Origin: Rhizophagus irregularis
Taxonomy: Eukaryota; Glomeromycota; Glomeromycetes; Glomerales; Glomeraceae
Length of the DNA stretch: 64,000 nucleotides
NCBI RefSeq assembly: GCF_026210795.1
Contig: NC_089433.1
Span: 2,815,001 to 2,879,000 of the forward strand
Direction: 5' to 3'
The notes beneath the pieces were generated by a model, which saw only the letters and a program-made list of their open reading frames with translations, was not told the DNA's origin and ran no database searches. Position numbers and translations under genes: made by a program. Positions within the stretch are counted from its first letter, which is position 1; each line of letters starts with the position of its first letter. Below are positions 39,442-52,785 of the stretch, one piece after another.

Positions 39442-39804
39442 TTAGTAGTATCCATTAAAAAAATCGAAACTTGATGATTCTGTTTGTAGAGGAAGTGTTA
39501 TGATAGTGTCTAGTAGACCATTTACATTAAATTGATCAAAATTATTTATTGTTTGCTGTTGGAAAGTGGTTCTTGTCAGATTAACTGCACTGTATAGTTC
39601 ATTTCCATTATTAACTGTACTGGTAACTTGATTTGTTCCATTAAAAAAATCGTCAATAAGAAAGTTATTTGTGTTTTGCCGAGGGAAAATAAGTCGAGCA
39701 TTTATTTGATTCGTGTTTCGTCTCCCTTTGAGTTTCCTGAGTTGCCTTCGGCTTTTAATTGTTTTGTATATATTATCGCTGGCGTCAGAAGATTTGTAAG
39801 CCAT
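39442..39804 (-). CDS. Basic-start protein, FFNGY-tail family member (120 aa)
   Basis: It starts MAYKSSDASDN at 39804, after an A-rich leader. Residues 18-29 are basic (SRRQLRKLKGRR). A long Asn/Thr-rich middle follows. Near residue 52 it has IDDFFNGTNQ, and it ends LDTIITLPLQTESSSFDFFN then GYY. The IITLP segment and the FFNGYY end match the smaller ORFs at 2198-2377 and 33192-33386; the inner FFNG looks like a second copy of the tail, so the gene may have grown by internal duplication. No signal peptide, membrane span or known domain. Mixed codon use and length favour a real gene. Confidence 0.6.
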   Translation of the reverse strand: MAYKSSDASDNIYKTIKSRRQLRKLKGRRNTNQINARLIFPRQNTNNFLIDDFFNGTNQVTSTVNNGNELYSAVNLTRTTFQQQTINNFDQFNVNGLLDTIITLPLQTESSSFDFFNGYY

Positions 39805-40045
39805 TTTATTTTTATTTTTATTTTTTTTTTAAAAGAAAATAATCCAAATTTATAATAAATCGATTCTCATATCATTATATAACATTGTTCCCGAAGCCTT
39901 TACTTAATAAAGCTAGAATTATAATCGAACCTGTCACGTTTTTTTTGGTAACTCCGAAAGTGGCTTGCTGGTTAAAATTATAAGATAATCGGTTAAAATT
40001 GTTGTATATAAAGTTTATTTTGGAAAATTGAACAGAATTTTTAAT

Positions 40046-40196
40046 ATCCTTGCGCGAACAATTCTTTCAAGTGGCGTTTTAAAAAAATCGGATAAAAAAA
40101 AAAATTTCTTACTATTATTCATTAATTATTCTTACATGTTGCTTTCATATATCCTTACGCGAACAATTCTTTCAAATGGCGTTTTAAAAAATCGGA
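40046..40196. repeat. Tandem pair of ~47 bp repeats, 105 bp apart
   Basis: 40046-40092 and 40151-40196 both read ATCCTT(G/A)CGCGAACAATTC, then TTTCAA(G/A)TGGCGTTTT. The repeat makes an ORF with two ILTRTILS-like blocks, which I do not consider a gene. Confidence 0.7.
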
Positions 40197-43139
40197 GAAA
40201 TTTCATTTCATGTTTGCTTTTTGTTTGAAGTAATATAATCGGGTAAATATTGATTTCAAAAAGGTAACGATCACAATAATGGGTTATTTATCTCTCCAAA
40301 TTCGTTAACTAAATGATATATTACCTTTACCTAAAAAAGTTAACAAATGCGACATGCGACAATTGGTTACGTAGCTTGGATATTTTTTACTGAGAAATTT
40401 ATTTACAAGTAACATCCAATATAAACATATCCTAAATAATACTAAATCACATAATCGGTGTACACAAATAATAATTTTTTTAAGAAACTATTTAGATCTA
40501 TGAGAAACAAAGATAACGAATGATATATATTATGCACATTTGAAACAACTAACGTTACGAATTCTAAAATAGGAAGGGACCACAATATATATTTTTTTAT
40601 TTTTTTTTTTATTATTATGATAATGAAAGGAGATGCGGGTTCTCCGGTTAAAGATTGAATTTTAAAAATATTTAGACTAATATAATTGTGTATCAGAATA
40701 TTCTATATTTATAGTTACTTTGTTTTGTTGTTTGTTTATTTTTTATATTTATAACTCAGTCAAATATATCAATTACTAATTTGCACTCATTAAAAAAACA
40801 ATCTATTGATCTTAAATGACACAATCATATCTATGATCAAACATATATATATATTTAGCAATTTTTTTCGGAATTATTAATTTATTTAAAAAGGGAATCT
40901 AATCATCAACATCTTATCAAGACCCTTTCAAAAAAATTGATTTAGTAAATGAGTCATAATTCATAAAGATCCTGCATCTTGACGTACGTAAAATCATAAA
41001 GAACTAATATTTTCATCAATGATTTTAATTGTCTTTACAGAAAAGCCAATAATAACTACGAATAAATTTTCTTTGCTATTATATTTACTTTTTAAGCCAA
41101 GAGACAAAGAAAAAGAGATTCGTTGATTTTAGATGGATAGTCACGTCATTGTACTGCTGTAATTAATTTAGCACATATTAATTTTAACAAAATTAGAAGC
41201 AGAATGTGAAATGTTTGAATATATAATTTCATTGTTTCTTTACTAAAATTAATAGAGTTCAAATAATGTTTTTGTCAAACGTACCATAATCTCCGCCTAT
41301 ATATCATTAATAAACTAATCAAAAAAAGGTATATGACGACAGTAATGCTTTCGCTTGCGTAAACTGACGTTATGAATACCACTCGGCAACTTTAGAGTGA
41401 GTGGCAACATTAGTGTAGCTGGTAGGTCTAATAAGTTCCATTATTTGAATAATCGAATAAAAGAACGAATAATGATATTAGTTAGATCAAAAATTGTGTA
41501 CGGTCACGTGAACATGTGTTACAAAAAATTGTACATTACAAAAAAAATTACCAACAAATGATATAAGTAAGGATAAGCAAAGAGGGAAATTGCATGGGGA
41601 TAATTCCAATTTGTCTAAATATAGTACATTATTTTGATAGGTAGTAATTTTGTTAAAGATGTTGAAATAAAAGCTAAATCACTTAACAGTTAAGTCTTTT
41701 AAACTAAATATTTGCAGTATTGAGATCAAAAATAATTACATTACAACATGTAAAAGGATATCTTTTTAATAAAATTTAACTAGGATGATCGACGAAGCAT
41801 TAATATTAGAAATTTTTTCATCGATGGAGTTCCGAAATATTTCTCGTTGTCCATCCTACAACAGTAGGACTATATAACCCCCATTACTATCTCATAAAAT
41901 TTATTTATTTCAATCCCGGATTTCAATTTGCACCTATCAATTATCCTTGTTGCCCAGCTCTTAATACCTAAGCGAAAAATGATCGTTAAGAAGAAAAGAT
42001 TACGATTCCCAAGCCTGAAATCCTATTATTTCTTATGCCATAAATATTTATAGGAGGTGACTTTGAGTTCTATAGTAACGTATCCTGTATTCCTGTTCAA
42101 GATTTTTTTGTCTTGCTTTGTTTAAATGAAACATAAATAGGATACTTCGAGAATGGTTATTTTTTAAGGATTAAACGTTCCAATGTAGTTAATTTAATAG
42201 GTTGATTGTATCTCATGTTTTTAATTAATTTAAAGAATTATTTCAATGTAGGAAATAGGAATGCGCTCGTTCCAAGTAGGAATGTAAATAATTATATTTG
42301 CCTAAAACGTTTTGTAAAAGCAAGTGACCAATTGTACTTGGAATACGTGCGAGATATCTGACAGAAAAATTTTTATATAATAATCGAGAGTTGAATTTAT
42401 TTTAATGAAAGAAACAATTCATTAAAAAATTTTTTTATTTCTTCAATGGAGGGTTTTCTTTCTTAAAACGACGTTATTTATATAACATCAAACAAAAAAG
42501 CCCGAAATATATATATATATATAGAGGTCAGGGACATTTATCCTTATACAAAATAGCATCCGCTATTATAGATTTTTTTTTTGATTTGACGAAAATAATC
42601 GAGATAAAAGATCTTTGTTTGTATTACATTTACTTGTAACGAGTACTAATTTTGGAACACCAATGAAATGAAGAAAGAGTTTCTAAACGGAAAAAAGATT
42701 AGACGGCTAATTTTTTTTTTCCATCTTGTTGACATTTGGCTAATTTTCTTTATGCCTTTCAATCATAGAGATATGGAATTACTATCATTAGATTCATCTT
42801 AGTAAGACAATTAATAAAATTATTTAAATTTAAATTATTATACAATATTACAATAAAGATAACAATAATTATAAATTTGATTAGTAAAATGTTATATAAG
42901 AATATAAGTATTCGTTGGCGTATGAATAAGAATGAAAAAAAAACCATTTTTTTTTGAAAAAAAAGTTTGTGATACCAACAATCATATCACGAATAAAGAA
43001 TACAATGCTTTACGTGTATAGTTCACATGTAAATCTATATTACACAAGTGACACAAGCCAAGAAATACCTTATTCAAATTTTCCTAAATTGGTCTTTTCG
43101 TAACCTTAACAAACATTTAACAGTTTATATTAACAAAAA
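40197..43139. other. AT-rich non-coding stretch
   Basis: No gene or well-defined element was recognised, beyond the solitary foldback end near 42507-42535. Confidence 0.4.
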
Positions 43140-43920
43140 AAAATTTTAAGCTTATCTAAAAAACATCAAACTTTATTTCAATTTGGAATTTTTTTGTATT
43201 TCTGAATTTTCAATTCTTCAAATTCGGCGAATTCGGCGTTCTTACGAGACAATTTAATGATAAACAACAGGTCAAAATGTTACACTACACTGAATACAAC
43301 TTGACGGTTAAACTTTTTTGAACGTTACCCCTTCTTCGCGTGTAATGTCGCTATAGGTGCTTTTCAGGGGTGTATTTTCCATGAAGAAAAAAATATTTTT
43401 TTTTTTTTACTAATTTATAAAGTTTGTTCTGTTTACAGCAAATTTTGGAAATATCATTCTGTCGATCACTCGCCAAAACTTGATTATTATTTCTTTTCTT
43501 ATAATAATTATTGTGGAAGAGTTAATTTCGAATTTTACAGTAAATAATTCTTCATAGTTTGTATTTAAATATATCAAATAAATAACTTTATAAACTGGAT
43601 TGCAAATAATTGAATACAATATATACACTACCATACTATAATTACAATATGTTAGATATATTATCATACGATTATGTTTGCTTCCGTAAGGTTTCGAAAG
43701 GTACTTACATTTTACAATAAAAATAAATTTTGAAAACATTATTTTAATTTGGAGCCTCCGGTATATTGAATTTTTAATTCTTCGAATTCGGCGTTTCATT
43801 CATGAATAATATTAAACACTTTCAATTGTGAACGCCGCACGAATATATAGTTGTAGTTACAAACAAAGAAAGAAAAAACAAGTTAATATTGATAAATTGT
43901 TACACTACATTGTTTAAAGG
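43140..43920. repeat. Diverged tandem duplication (~620 bp period)
   Basis: On the minus strand 43170-43242 and 43730-43792 share ACGCCGAATTCG, GAAGAATT(G/A)AAAATTCA and TCCAAATT(G/A)AAATAA. TGTTACACTACA(C/T)TG recurs at 43280 and 43900. In one frame both copies read NAEF(AEF)EELKIQ, a fragment like the coiled coils of this lineage; the copy at 43799 also lies in a 129-codon ORF in another frame. Which frame, if any, is real is unclear. Confidence 0.4.
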
Positions 43921-44289
43921 ATCACAAAAGCCAAGATTATAAAATATAAGAGAATTGAAGTTAATTGACCAATAGAAAAACAAAAGCACAAAATAAATTT
44001 AGAAGGCTGTTATTTAAATAGTTTTCACAAATTAGGTAGTTATTGTTAAAATGAATAAACGTTATTATTCTTGACACACACACATATATTTTAAATATAT
44101 GTAATCGTGTAATTGAATTATTTCATACAATAGAAACTAATTATTCTTTTCACGTTAATAAGTAAGTATAACCATCAAAAACTTTTAAAAAGGAAGTCAT
44201 TCACCTTCAAGTCCTCAGTAATAATTTATAATCTTTCTTCTAGAGGTTGGAAGCCGTTTAACCAATTAAAAACTGATTAACCAAGAGCC

Positions 44290-44313
44290 TTAACCGATTA
44301 ATTAATCGGTTAA
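44290..44313. repeat. 24-bp perfect palindrome
   Basis: The half-site is TTAACCGATTAA, followed by its exact complement, and is preceded by three looser copies of TTAACC(A/G)ATTAA between 44255 and 44290. It could be a binding site or a foldback. Confidence 0.7.
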
Positions 44314-44488
44314 TATTAAGAGTAAAACACTGTTACTTAAAGTGCAGTGTGAACTTTGGCTGAAACTTCCTCAAAGATACTCAAAATAATGTACTGCTAT
44401 ATTGTAAATTGTATCAATTTGTTTTTACTCATTCATATATTTGGTTGCAGAGAAGTCATATTTTATTATAAGAATTTGAGTTAACTAC

Positions 44489-44713
44489 CCCAACGGCACC
44501 CAGAAAATTCTTCGAACTCGGCCGGCGTTATGCACTGACACGTGATCGAAGAATTTAGGATGTGATGAATAAAACGTGACAAATAGAATTTCATCTACTT
44601 GAAAAAATCTAAGTCCCTCAGATAAATATAAACAGTGAAACTCGGACAGGGCGTGACGATGTGATAAATAAAAACAGATCACGTGATCGAAAATTTTACT
44701 GGGTGCTGTTGGG
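44489..44713. mobile_element. MITE with CCCAAC(G/A)GCACCCAG ends (225 bp)
   Basis: The left end reads CCCAACGGCACCCAG, AAAATTCTTCGA; the reverse complement of the right end reads CCCAACAGCACCCAG, TAAAATTTTCGA. CACGTGATCGA lies near both ends. The minus-strand ORF across it is incidental. The hAT-like element at 44720 begins directly after it. Confidence 0.6.
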
Positions 44714-44719
44714 TTATAT

Positions 44720-45430
44720 CTAGGGGTTAGATAAATATACGGGGGGGACAACTCATAGGTTACACAGGCTGATCAATAAAAACCCGAACTGTCGCCACTA
44801 TAAATTGGTTACACAAACGAATTTTCATATTAAATCGCGCAAAAATTTTACTTTTTTTTGATTTTTTCGACGCGTATAGATAGAGAAGCAGCCGATCTTA
44901 AAAGTTAAGGTTGTATATGTTAGCTCTATGTAAGTGTAGTTTTTTTATCAAAATTGAACCACTGGTTGCTTCGTTCTTAATTTTATATGTATTTGTTACT
45001 TTTATATTAGAAAGCTAGAATTATACTTTTTTTTTTTAGAGATTCCAATAAAAAGTTATAAAATATTTTTGCTTAAAACATTTAAAAATAGTGCTTTCTT
45101 CTTTTATTATGTATTATTTTCAAGTGTGTAATAATTTTTCATATAGTTTTGAGGTATTTCAAATAGCCGATCCTATTTTTTGAAAAATACAGAAAATAAA
45201 CTAACGAAAAAAAATACGTAACGATAAACTTGAGCATTTCGTCATTTCCGAAAAATAGTTTTTATTTTGTGATGGGTTGATTATCGGCAGATCTTTCACT
45301 TTAAACATGGGGTATCGTTACATTTTACTAGTAACACATAGTAATTTACATATGGTGACAGTTCTAGCGATCACTAATCAGCCTGTGTAACCTATGAGTT
45401 GTCCCCCCCGTATATTTATCTAACCCCTAG
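44720..45430. mobile_element. hAT-like MITE, intact copy with 54-bp perfect TIRs (711 bp)
   Basis: 44720-44773 and 45377-45430 are perfect inverted repeats of 54 nt, starting CTAGGGGTTAGATAAATATA. The flanks share GTTATAT (44713-44719 and 45431-45437), or 8 bp GGTTATAT if the terminal base is assigned differently. The 8-bp target and (C)TAGGGG end suggest hAT. No transposase. The reverse complement aligns with copy 1 (16526-20588) and copy 2 (20986-21290). Confidence 0.8.
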
Positions 45431-48038
45431 GTTATATATTTGAGTTTGGAGAACACGTGACCGAAATTTTACATCTCAGATAATTTGACCAGAATTATGG
45501 TTTAGAAAATTTTAATCGATTATAAACCGATTTTCCCTTAGGTAAGATACAATATTTACCGTTGTAACACCAACAATTCTATGATTAAAATTATACCATG
45601 TGACCGGTGACATTTAATGTATGTGAAAAAAATAATTTTTGAGAGGCAAAAAAAAAACTGTCAATCAGATAAATATAAACAAGTGAAAACGCGGTAGCTG
45701 GTAGGTGTGATAGATCACGTGGGGTAGAAAATTTGTTTGGAAGATCAATTCGCACGTTTAACCAATATAAAATTTTAAAGCTGGATAATTCCTCTTTCCC
45801 ATATAATTATTAGTAAAATGAGAAATTATTTAGAAATTTTAAAAAATAAGTCCTTTTTCGTTTCAATGCTATGCTTACATAAGTAGAGAATTTAAAAAGA
45901 AAAGGCATAAAATGGTTTTTTACTTAATTTTTTCAAATAAACCAAAAATTATTTATTTACGATATTTTGTTGTATACTGCTGTAGAACGATAATAAACTC
46001 TGCTTCATGCTCACTCCATAAATATTTTTTATGACTCATACTATTATTACATGTTTTTTTCCTGATGACTTCTGAATATTTTGTATTTTAATGAGATTTC
46101 TGTAATTTCTTTTTTTAAAAAAAAAAAATCGGAATTGGTAAATACATGTTTTTAATTTCAGTGAAAAATTTCGCATACAATATGATGTCATTTAACATAT
46201 AGTAGATTAAATACCTTATCGTTATGTACTGCCGATATTAAATTGCATGTACAATTATTGCATGTACCGATGATGCATGTACCGATAAATTTGTACATAA
46301 TCTGGCCTACATTAATTGTACCGATATTTTGATATACCGATATTTTTCCACAAAACAACAGTATTGTTACATTAAAGTTGGATTGTATAGTATAAATTAT
46401 TATCTATCAAATTCGAACACCCATATTGAAACCCAAATACCCAATACGAGCCCACCTTTCTCTATAGTAGCACGAAAGTATACATGGGGCGTAATTATTT
46501 CAGATAATTCGGCGTAATGGTGAAATATATATATTACACCAAATTTTGTTCGAAGATTCATATGAAAATAGTATTACACCAGTATTATACCGGTGTAATG
46601 CCGAATTGGTGTAATGTATCATAATATTTCGGCATGGCTTGAACCTAATTCACCCATAGAAAGTGTGGAAATTAAACGTTAAAAAGGGAAGAAAAAAAAT
46701 AAGTAAAAGAAATGTCAAACCAAAATGAGAAAACCATGGTTAATTGTGGAGAAATTCTAACTAATCCAGGTAGTATTGTCTGGTGACTGCTTGGAAGAGG
46801 TTTGGAGTTTAAGTACGATCAGATTTGTACTATGTATGATCATCACTCGATGAATGTTGGAGATAATATCCTCAAAACATTTATCCCACATGACCAAATT
46901 GGTGACACCTGCATCTTGTAAAGTTAAAGAAATAATCATGAAATTTTTATACATTCCCCGGCATTACCACTTTTAGAATAATTTTTATGGGTGATTCGAT
47001 CATATCAATTGATTGTTTGTTATTGGTTGTGTTTTCGAAAGGTCTTAGGACTTATGGTCTTTCAGTCTTAAGATTGCGGAATTTTTCGGTGTTACTGGGG
47101 CACTCCGTTCACTCGATCCTGCTGGGCTGGGCCAAATATAATGTCCAAAAGTAAGAGCACGTAGAACTGAGCAGGACCATTTAACATCTTTATTTCGAAC
47201 AAGCTATGAATCAGATCTTTAGTTCTTGGAATATTTTAAATTATCCCGAAGCCTATTTTCATCCATATATCCATTTATAAGCTTGACTTATCTTATGGGA
47301 TTTTAACAGGTTGAATTAAACAATGCTCCAACATTTAAAAAAATCATTTTTCTTTAATTATATATATAAATTATATTTATTATTTAATGTTTAATATATA
47401 AATGTGAAGATAATTTAAAAATAAGATGGAAAAATCTCGAATTTGATTAAACTATAGTAGCCCGATAATCCATTTATAAGATTATCTAAGGTTAAAAGGT
47501 TTAATGTAAGAGTTTTCGAAGATAAAAATAGGTCAAATGATCCGAGAAAAAGCAATAAGTTGATGTATATAAAATTGTTAAAATTGTTAAATTTCAAAGG
47601 ATGATTATATTTTAAGATTATCACTAGCTATTTATGCATAGAAGTTGTAAAAGTTGTGAGCAAACCCTTGTTGATATTAAGTTCGTTGATATTGTCCATA
47701 ACATCGACCAATCATCTATTGTTTGTTGTTGTCCACGAGAACAAGATTATTTCCACGCAAGATATTATAAAATGGAAATAATAAATCAAAAAAAAATTTA
47801 ATGAAATAAAAGCAATCCGAATGAGAAAGAATAGAAGATTTCTGGCTTCATAAAAGAGTTATGAGGAACTATAAGAGGAGAGAATTAAAGGAGATGTATA
47901 TAAGAATTAGATTAAATATGATGATGATAAATAATATAGCAAGAATGAAGGAAATATCATAAAAAAATGATAATATTTTTTTTCTTAAAAAATGCAACAA
48001 TACAAAATACAACAACCTTTAAAGTTAGATGATATATT
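45431..48038. other. Non-coding stretch with element fragments
   Basis: 46320-46387 is a reversed relative of the CAGTCGGACC element. 46500-46640 has inverted ATTACACCAA/TTGGTGTAAT pieces. A minus ORF at 46757-46954 (LQDAGVTNLVMWDKCFEDII) and a plus start at about 46713 (MSNQNEKTMVNCGEILTNPG followed by a GTAGTA donor) look slightly coding-like, but neither could be extended. Confidence 0.35.
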
Positions 48039-48152
48039 TTATCGCCTTCTTCTTGGAAATCGTCTTTGAATAGGCATTCTTCTCGGTGGGGGACTTCTTA
48101 ATAATCTTTCAAATCTTCTTTTGTAAACATTTTTATAAAAACCATGAGACAT
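48039..48152 (-). CDS. Tiny Arg-rich protein related to the FFNG-tail family (37 aa)
   Basis: The ORF starts MSHGFYKNVY at 48152, in the same AAAATGTCTC context as the 33386 start. It then has the basic block KRRFERLLRS (compare CKRRFERKLRKL at 33192-33386), followed by PPPRRMPIQRRFPRRRR and a stop. The FFNG tail is missing. It may be a truncated relative or chance; 17 codons with arginine-rich coding in AT-rich DNA argue against chance. Confidence 0.35.
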   Translation of the reverse strand: MSHGFYKNVYKRRFERLLRSPPPRRMPIQRRFPRRRR

Positions 48153-51100
48153 TTTCACTGGATTATTTTTGTTCATTTTTTTTTTGAATAGAGGCGAAAA
48201 ATTTTATTTTGACAAGTAGTGAGATTTTTTGATACTTATATTATTTATTCAGCATAATATTACTATAAAAAGCATGTTATTATTCGGTCTATAATAATCC
48301 CGAAAATTATATTACCTTGAATTAGTTAAAATCCTTTATCAATAGCTCGATTTATAAACAGCATATTCGGAATGAAAAGTTAAAATGTGTGATTATAAAT
48401 GCCAGTAATCTTGAATCATAACAAGAATCTCCCATATACAAAGCGCTGGATCTTATCAGCATATCATGAAACTTTGTTGTCTATTAATAATGAACATGTT
48501 TCATGACTTTTTGACTATTGTTCTGTTTTTATTTTTTGTTTGAATAACTATTATTCTGATAATTTTAAAAATGAGTTTTGGAATAAAGTTTTTGATCTGC
48601 ACGTGATTTAAAGCACTTCAAATAGTGATATAATTGATGTATGTTATAATGTTGCTTATATAGTATATTAACGACATTATTATAATATTTTCTACTACAT
48701 TTTCCGGTAAGGATCCCACAGGTAAATTTCTGTTAAATCAAACATTAAAGTTCTGTATATATATATATATAATATAATGCATATTATATGCTATTGTCTC
48801 AAGTGATTGAAAGATGTCTACATAAAAAAAGATTAAAAGAATGGCAACTTAGAATTTTATTTATTTATATATGACCCAATCCAATTATTACTGTATATAT
48901 ATATAAAATATATTTATTGTAATATATAATATATCTGTTATTGTATATAAGCCACATTAGTATTATAATGAATACTTTTATATATTATTATTTTGAAACT
49001 AATAGAAAAGTTGATGATGATGATGATGTTGTTGTTGTTTATTTTATTTTTTTTATTTATTTAATTTTTATTATATTATATTTTATTTTATTTTATTTTA
49101 CTTTTTATTTATTTATTTTTTATTTTATTTTTATTTATTTTATATTTAGTTCACGCTTTTGAATTTGAAATGTTAATCACGTGATCCAGTATTTTTGTAT
49201 TTCGGAATATAACTAAAGTGAAGCTACATCTATTAACATTGATAAGAATGAAACACGTTACACGTATCCCGTACCCATATCCTTATCTATTACTAAATTA
49301 GATAGATTAAAAGAGAACAATAGTCAGGCCACTCATAATTTGTAAGACAATAATATCGTCTAAAATTGAATAAAAATATAAAAAAAAAATTTTTTTTTTG
49401 TTGTAAACTAAGAATTTAACCAATAGTAATATACCCACGAATATATATTATGAATGAAATCCTAATTTATGAACTTGTGTTAAACCATATAATTTTTTAT
49501 TAAACTCTAATGAACATATTTTTGGCGAGTATAATAAAAATTTATATTTGTGCTTCAATTTGCTATTCACGTGATTTATAATTGACTGACACAGGTCATT
49601 TTTTGAAACCTTATGTTTCTTTTAACTCTTGGAACTCTCAATTTTCGCGAAAACAAATTTTTTAACAGGTAAGAATCAATAAACTTTTATATTACAGTAA
49701 AAGAATTAAACTAGCAATCAACGCTTTTAATTTTAAAATTTTCATGCTATATTAGAATTATCTATATCATCTATGCGGTTTATTATTTTAATTTTTCCTG
49801 CAGTAAAATCATCGGTTACGAACAATTGAACAAGTTAATTATATGATTGTGAGCCTTGCTGTGGGGCTGCAACAAAAGCTGGTACTCACAAGCTTACAAG
49901 ATAAGCACATGCTCCTACCATGCATAGCAGCATGCTGTTCCGACGAAAAAAAAATAGGGAACATAAAGACATACAGTCGGCTTCGATGTAACGAAGTAAG
50001 CGTCCGGGCCGATCAGGCTTCATTATGAGAAAATTCGTTAGCGAATTATTCGATGTAGTAGGAAAATTTGGTATATAGGTTAAAGCAGTAAGTTTGCTTA
50101 TTGAAAATTTCATGAAAATCAAAATTATCTTCGTTGTACTAAAAAAAAAATTCAAAAATTCGTTAAAAATAGGGCTATTTTGTACACACGGACTATAATA
50201 ATCGCTTCGTTAAACGGTATACCTAGGAATGGAATCGGTTCAAAATGAGTCGACTCGAGTCGATTCTAGAACCGATCCTAAATTTAAAAGATTCTGGATC
50301 TCAAACTACTTTTATCCATAAAAACCGTTATTAGACGAAACCGACTTTGAACCGATTTCAAACCGACTCAAGTTGAGTCATCAGTCAACTAGTCAAGCTT
50401 TTGACGATCACATCAATTATTGTTTGAAGGCCAATCAAAATTTATCTAATTGATCATTATTACTGTGTCCTAAATTTGACACATGTAGCTCATAACTTTA
50501 TTTATTTGATGAATATGAACAAAATGAAGGGAGAGAAGGGAGTAAGTGGAAGGAGGAGGAAAGAGTGGGAAGAGTGAGGGCAATAGGAATGGAAAGGAGA
50601 GAGAGAGAAGAGTGAAAAGTGAGGGTCTGAGGGAATGTAAACCCTATAAAAAATTTTTTATCCATTATTTCTCCGTAGATTTCGTAAAAATTCCGTGAAA
50701 TGATACATTCATGGGTATCAGTGTTAGAGAGATGAAAATTTCCATATTAAGGCTATAAATTTCATGAAAATGATACATTCATGGAAAAAACATGGAAATA
50801 TAAACACGTATCAACATTTTTACATGGAGAATTAGAGACGAAGAGAGTGAAAAGTTTAAGAGTCAAAAGGAGTAAAAAGGAAGAGCGGGAAGTAGTAAGA
50901 GACGGCAAGAGTGAGGATTGTAAAATGTTCTTTGCGTCATTGATCAGGATTTTTATTTAATTTTAATTTTAATATTGACCGATTAGGGATGGGGACGAGC
51001 CAAGCAGAGTCCAACCGGTTCGGTTCCATAATCGGGTTTTGTCACTTCAACCCAGACCCAAGTGAGTACATATCAAAATTTATCAAAGCCGATTTGGAAC

Positions 51101-52785
51101 TGATGTACCAAACCGACCGACTTAAATCGCTCGATTACTCCGATAGCCGGCGCATTTTTGGCACACAAATACCCAAATAGCTAAATAGCTTTTTAAAGTA
51201 TTGAAACATACACTAGGTTGACTTATGCTTCCAGAAGGAATGTTATCCATTGCTTGACAACGAAGAAATAAATGAAAGAAAGGACTAGAGTATTCTTTAT
51301 AAATGATACGTTACATAGTGCATCATCTAAAGTGCATTAATTCCGGAATACAGCTAAATTATAGGTTCGATTTTTAATGAAAATCCTTGAGATGCTTAGT
51401 GACTTTGAATTTATGGGTATAGACATTAATTGAAGAAGCAAACATAGTATGTATACTTTTTTATTACTTAAAATATTTTTTACAGGATGTTAGAGTTGAA
51501 TGTTTTCTAACTTATCTCAATTTCTCAAACTAGTAAATTGCGAGGAAATTAAATTCATCAATTGATAATGTAAATTAAATTTCAGTTTAAGAAGGGTTGG
51601 CGTTAATTACTATTTATATAATAACATATTCATTTATGATTTATTTAAAATTTTAAATGGTTGATATAAAACCATAAACCTCGCTTTTAAGAATTTTTTA
51701 TATTTGATAGTAAGGATGATTAATAACAAAAAAATATAAAAATAATGATATTTTCTTCTGTGAAACAATTAAATATTATTTAATTTGCTGTATTTCGTAC
51801 TATTTTCAGAAACACCAATTGAAAGATGATAGGAAGATATGGCTTAATTATTTTTCTTTAGTCCAATCCTAAGTTAAAATGTATGGGAAAATATTTAGTC
51901 GTTATCAAATTTATCAAATTACAAATTTTTATCTGTAAACTGTAAATCTTTATTTTTCCTTAAAAACAAGGAAAATTTGTGCACTGCGCACCACAAACAT
52001 TCTAAAATTAGTACTACGCAATGATTACAAAATTGCAAAGAAAGCAGAGAAAGTCTTAATAAGGAGAACAATATTTTGTATCAATAACTTTATTTTGTTA
52101 TTTCAGTAAATCTATTCTATCCAGAACAACTATTTTAACTTCCACATGCAAAAAAAACCCTATTTTTTTCTCATTTTGAATTTACAAATTCGGCGATATT
52201 TCATCATTATGAATTTCCAAGTGCATAAAATGCATAATTAAGGTCAATTAAATAATTAATAATTCATTGTTTGCTGCAGGGATAAATTTCTTGTTCAATT
52301 ATAAGAAAATAAGTGAAAATAAAAAACTTAAGCTGGGAGTAGTAAATACCTATAATAATAATATATTAAACGAAAAAAAATAATTATAAATAAATTAAAT
52401 TACTTGAGAAGTATTCGAGTTTAATCTGTTTAATTTTTCGTAAATAAGCCTTTTTTTTTAATAAAAGAATTTTAAAGAATAAAAAAGTATCGAATCGTCC
52501 GTTACTTTTTTAAAAATATTTTTTTAAAAAAAAAAAAATTTTAAAAATTCGCAAATTTTTCTGCCCCCTGTCGATCACGTGTAATAAACATTCAAACAAA
52601 TAAAAGCGCAATTAAATCACTGTTCATTTTATTGCGTGTTTATGTTTTGCATAATTTAATAAACTTTATTAATGAATGAAACCTTTTTTTGTTTATATTT
52701 TTTGTAATATTCATCCAAAATAAATCGTGGGCACAATTTAATTGGTTATACGTTATATTTTATTTCCTTGTTACGATATCTTTAG
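48153..52785. other. AT-rich non-coding stretch
   Basis: Contents: TA microsatellites near 48755-48775 and 48895-48910; a possible CAGTCGGCTTCGATGTAACG element end at 49976; imperfect ACCGA/GAGTCGA repeats at 50220-50400; purine-rich tracts at 50516-50630 and 50828-50925 separated by two TGATACATTCATGG repeats. The plus ORF 50989-51180 has mixed codons but no motif. Confidence 0.4.
50516..50925 (+). repeat. Two strand-biased purine-rich tracts
   Basis: 50516-50630 and 50828-50925 are almost all A/G on the plus strand (GGAAGGAGGAGGAAAGAG and similar). They flank two direct copies of TGATACATTCATGG. Such tracts can form triplex DNA in general; here that is only a possibility. Confidence 0.6.

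Noticed and set aside
48941-49162. Hydrophobic 73-codon ORF
   Set aside because: Low-complexity TTTTA-rich sequence with a GAT microsatellite; no gene signal.
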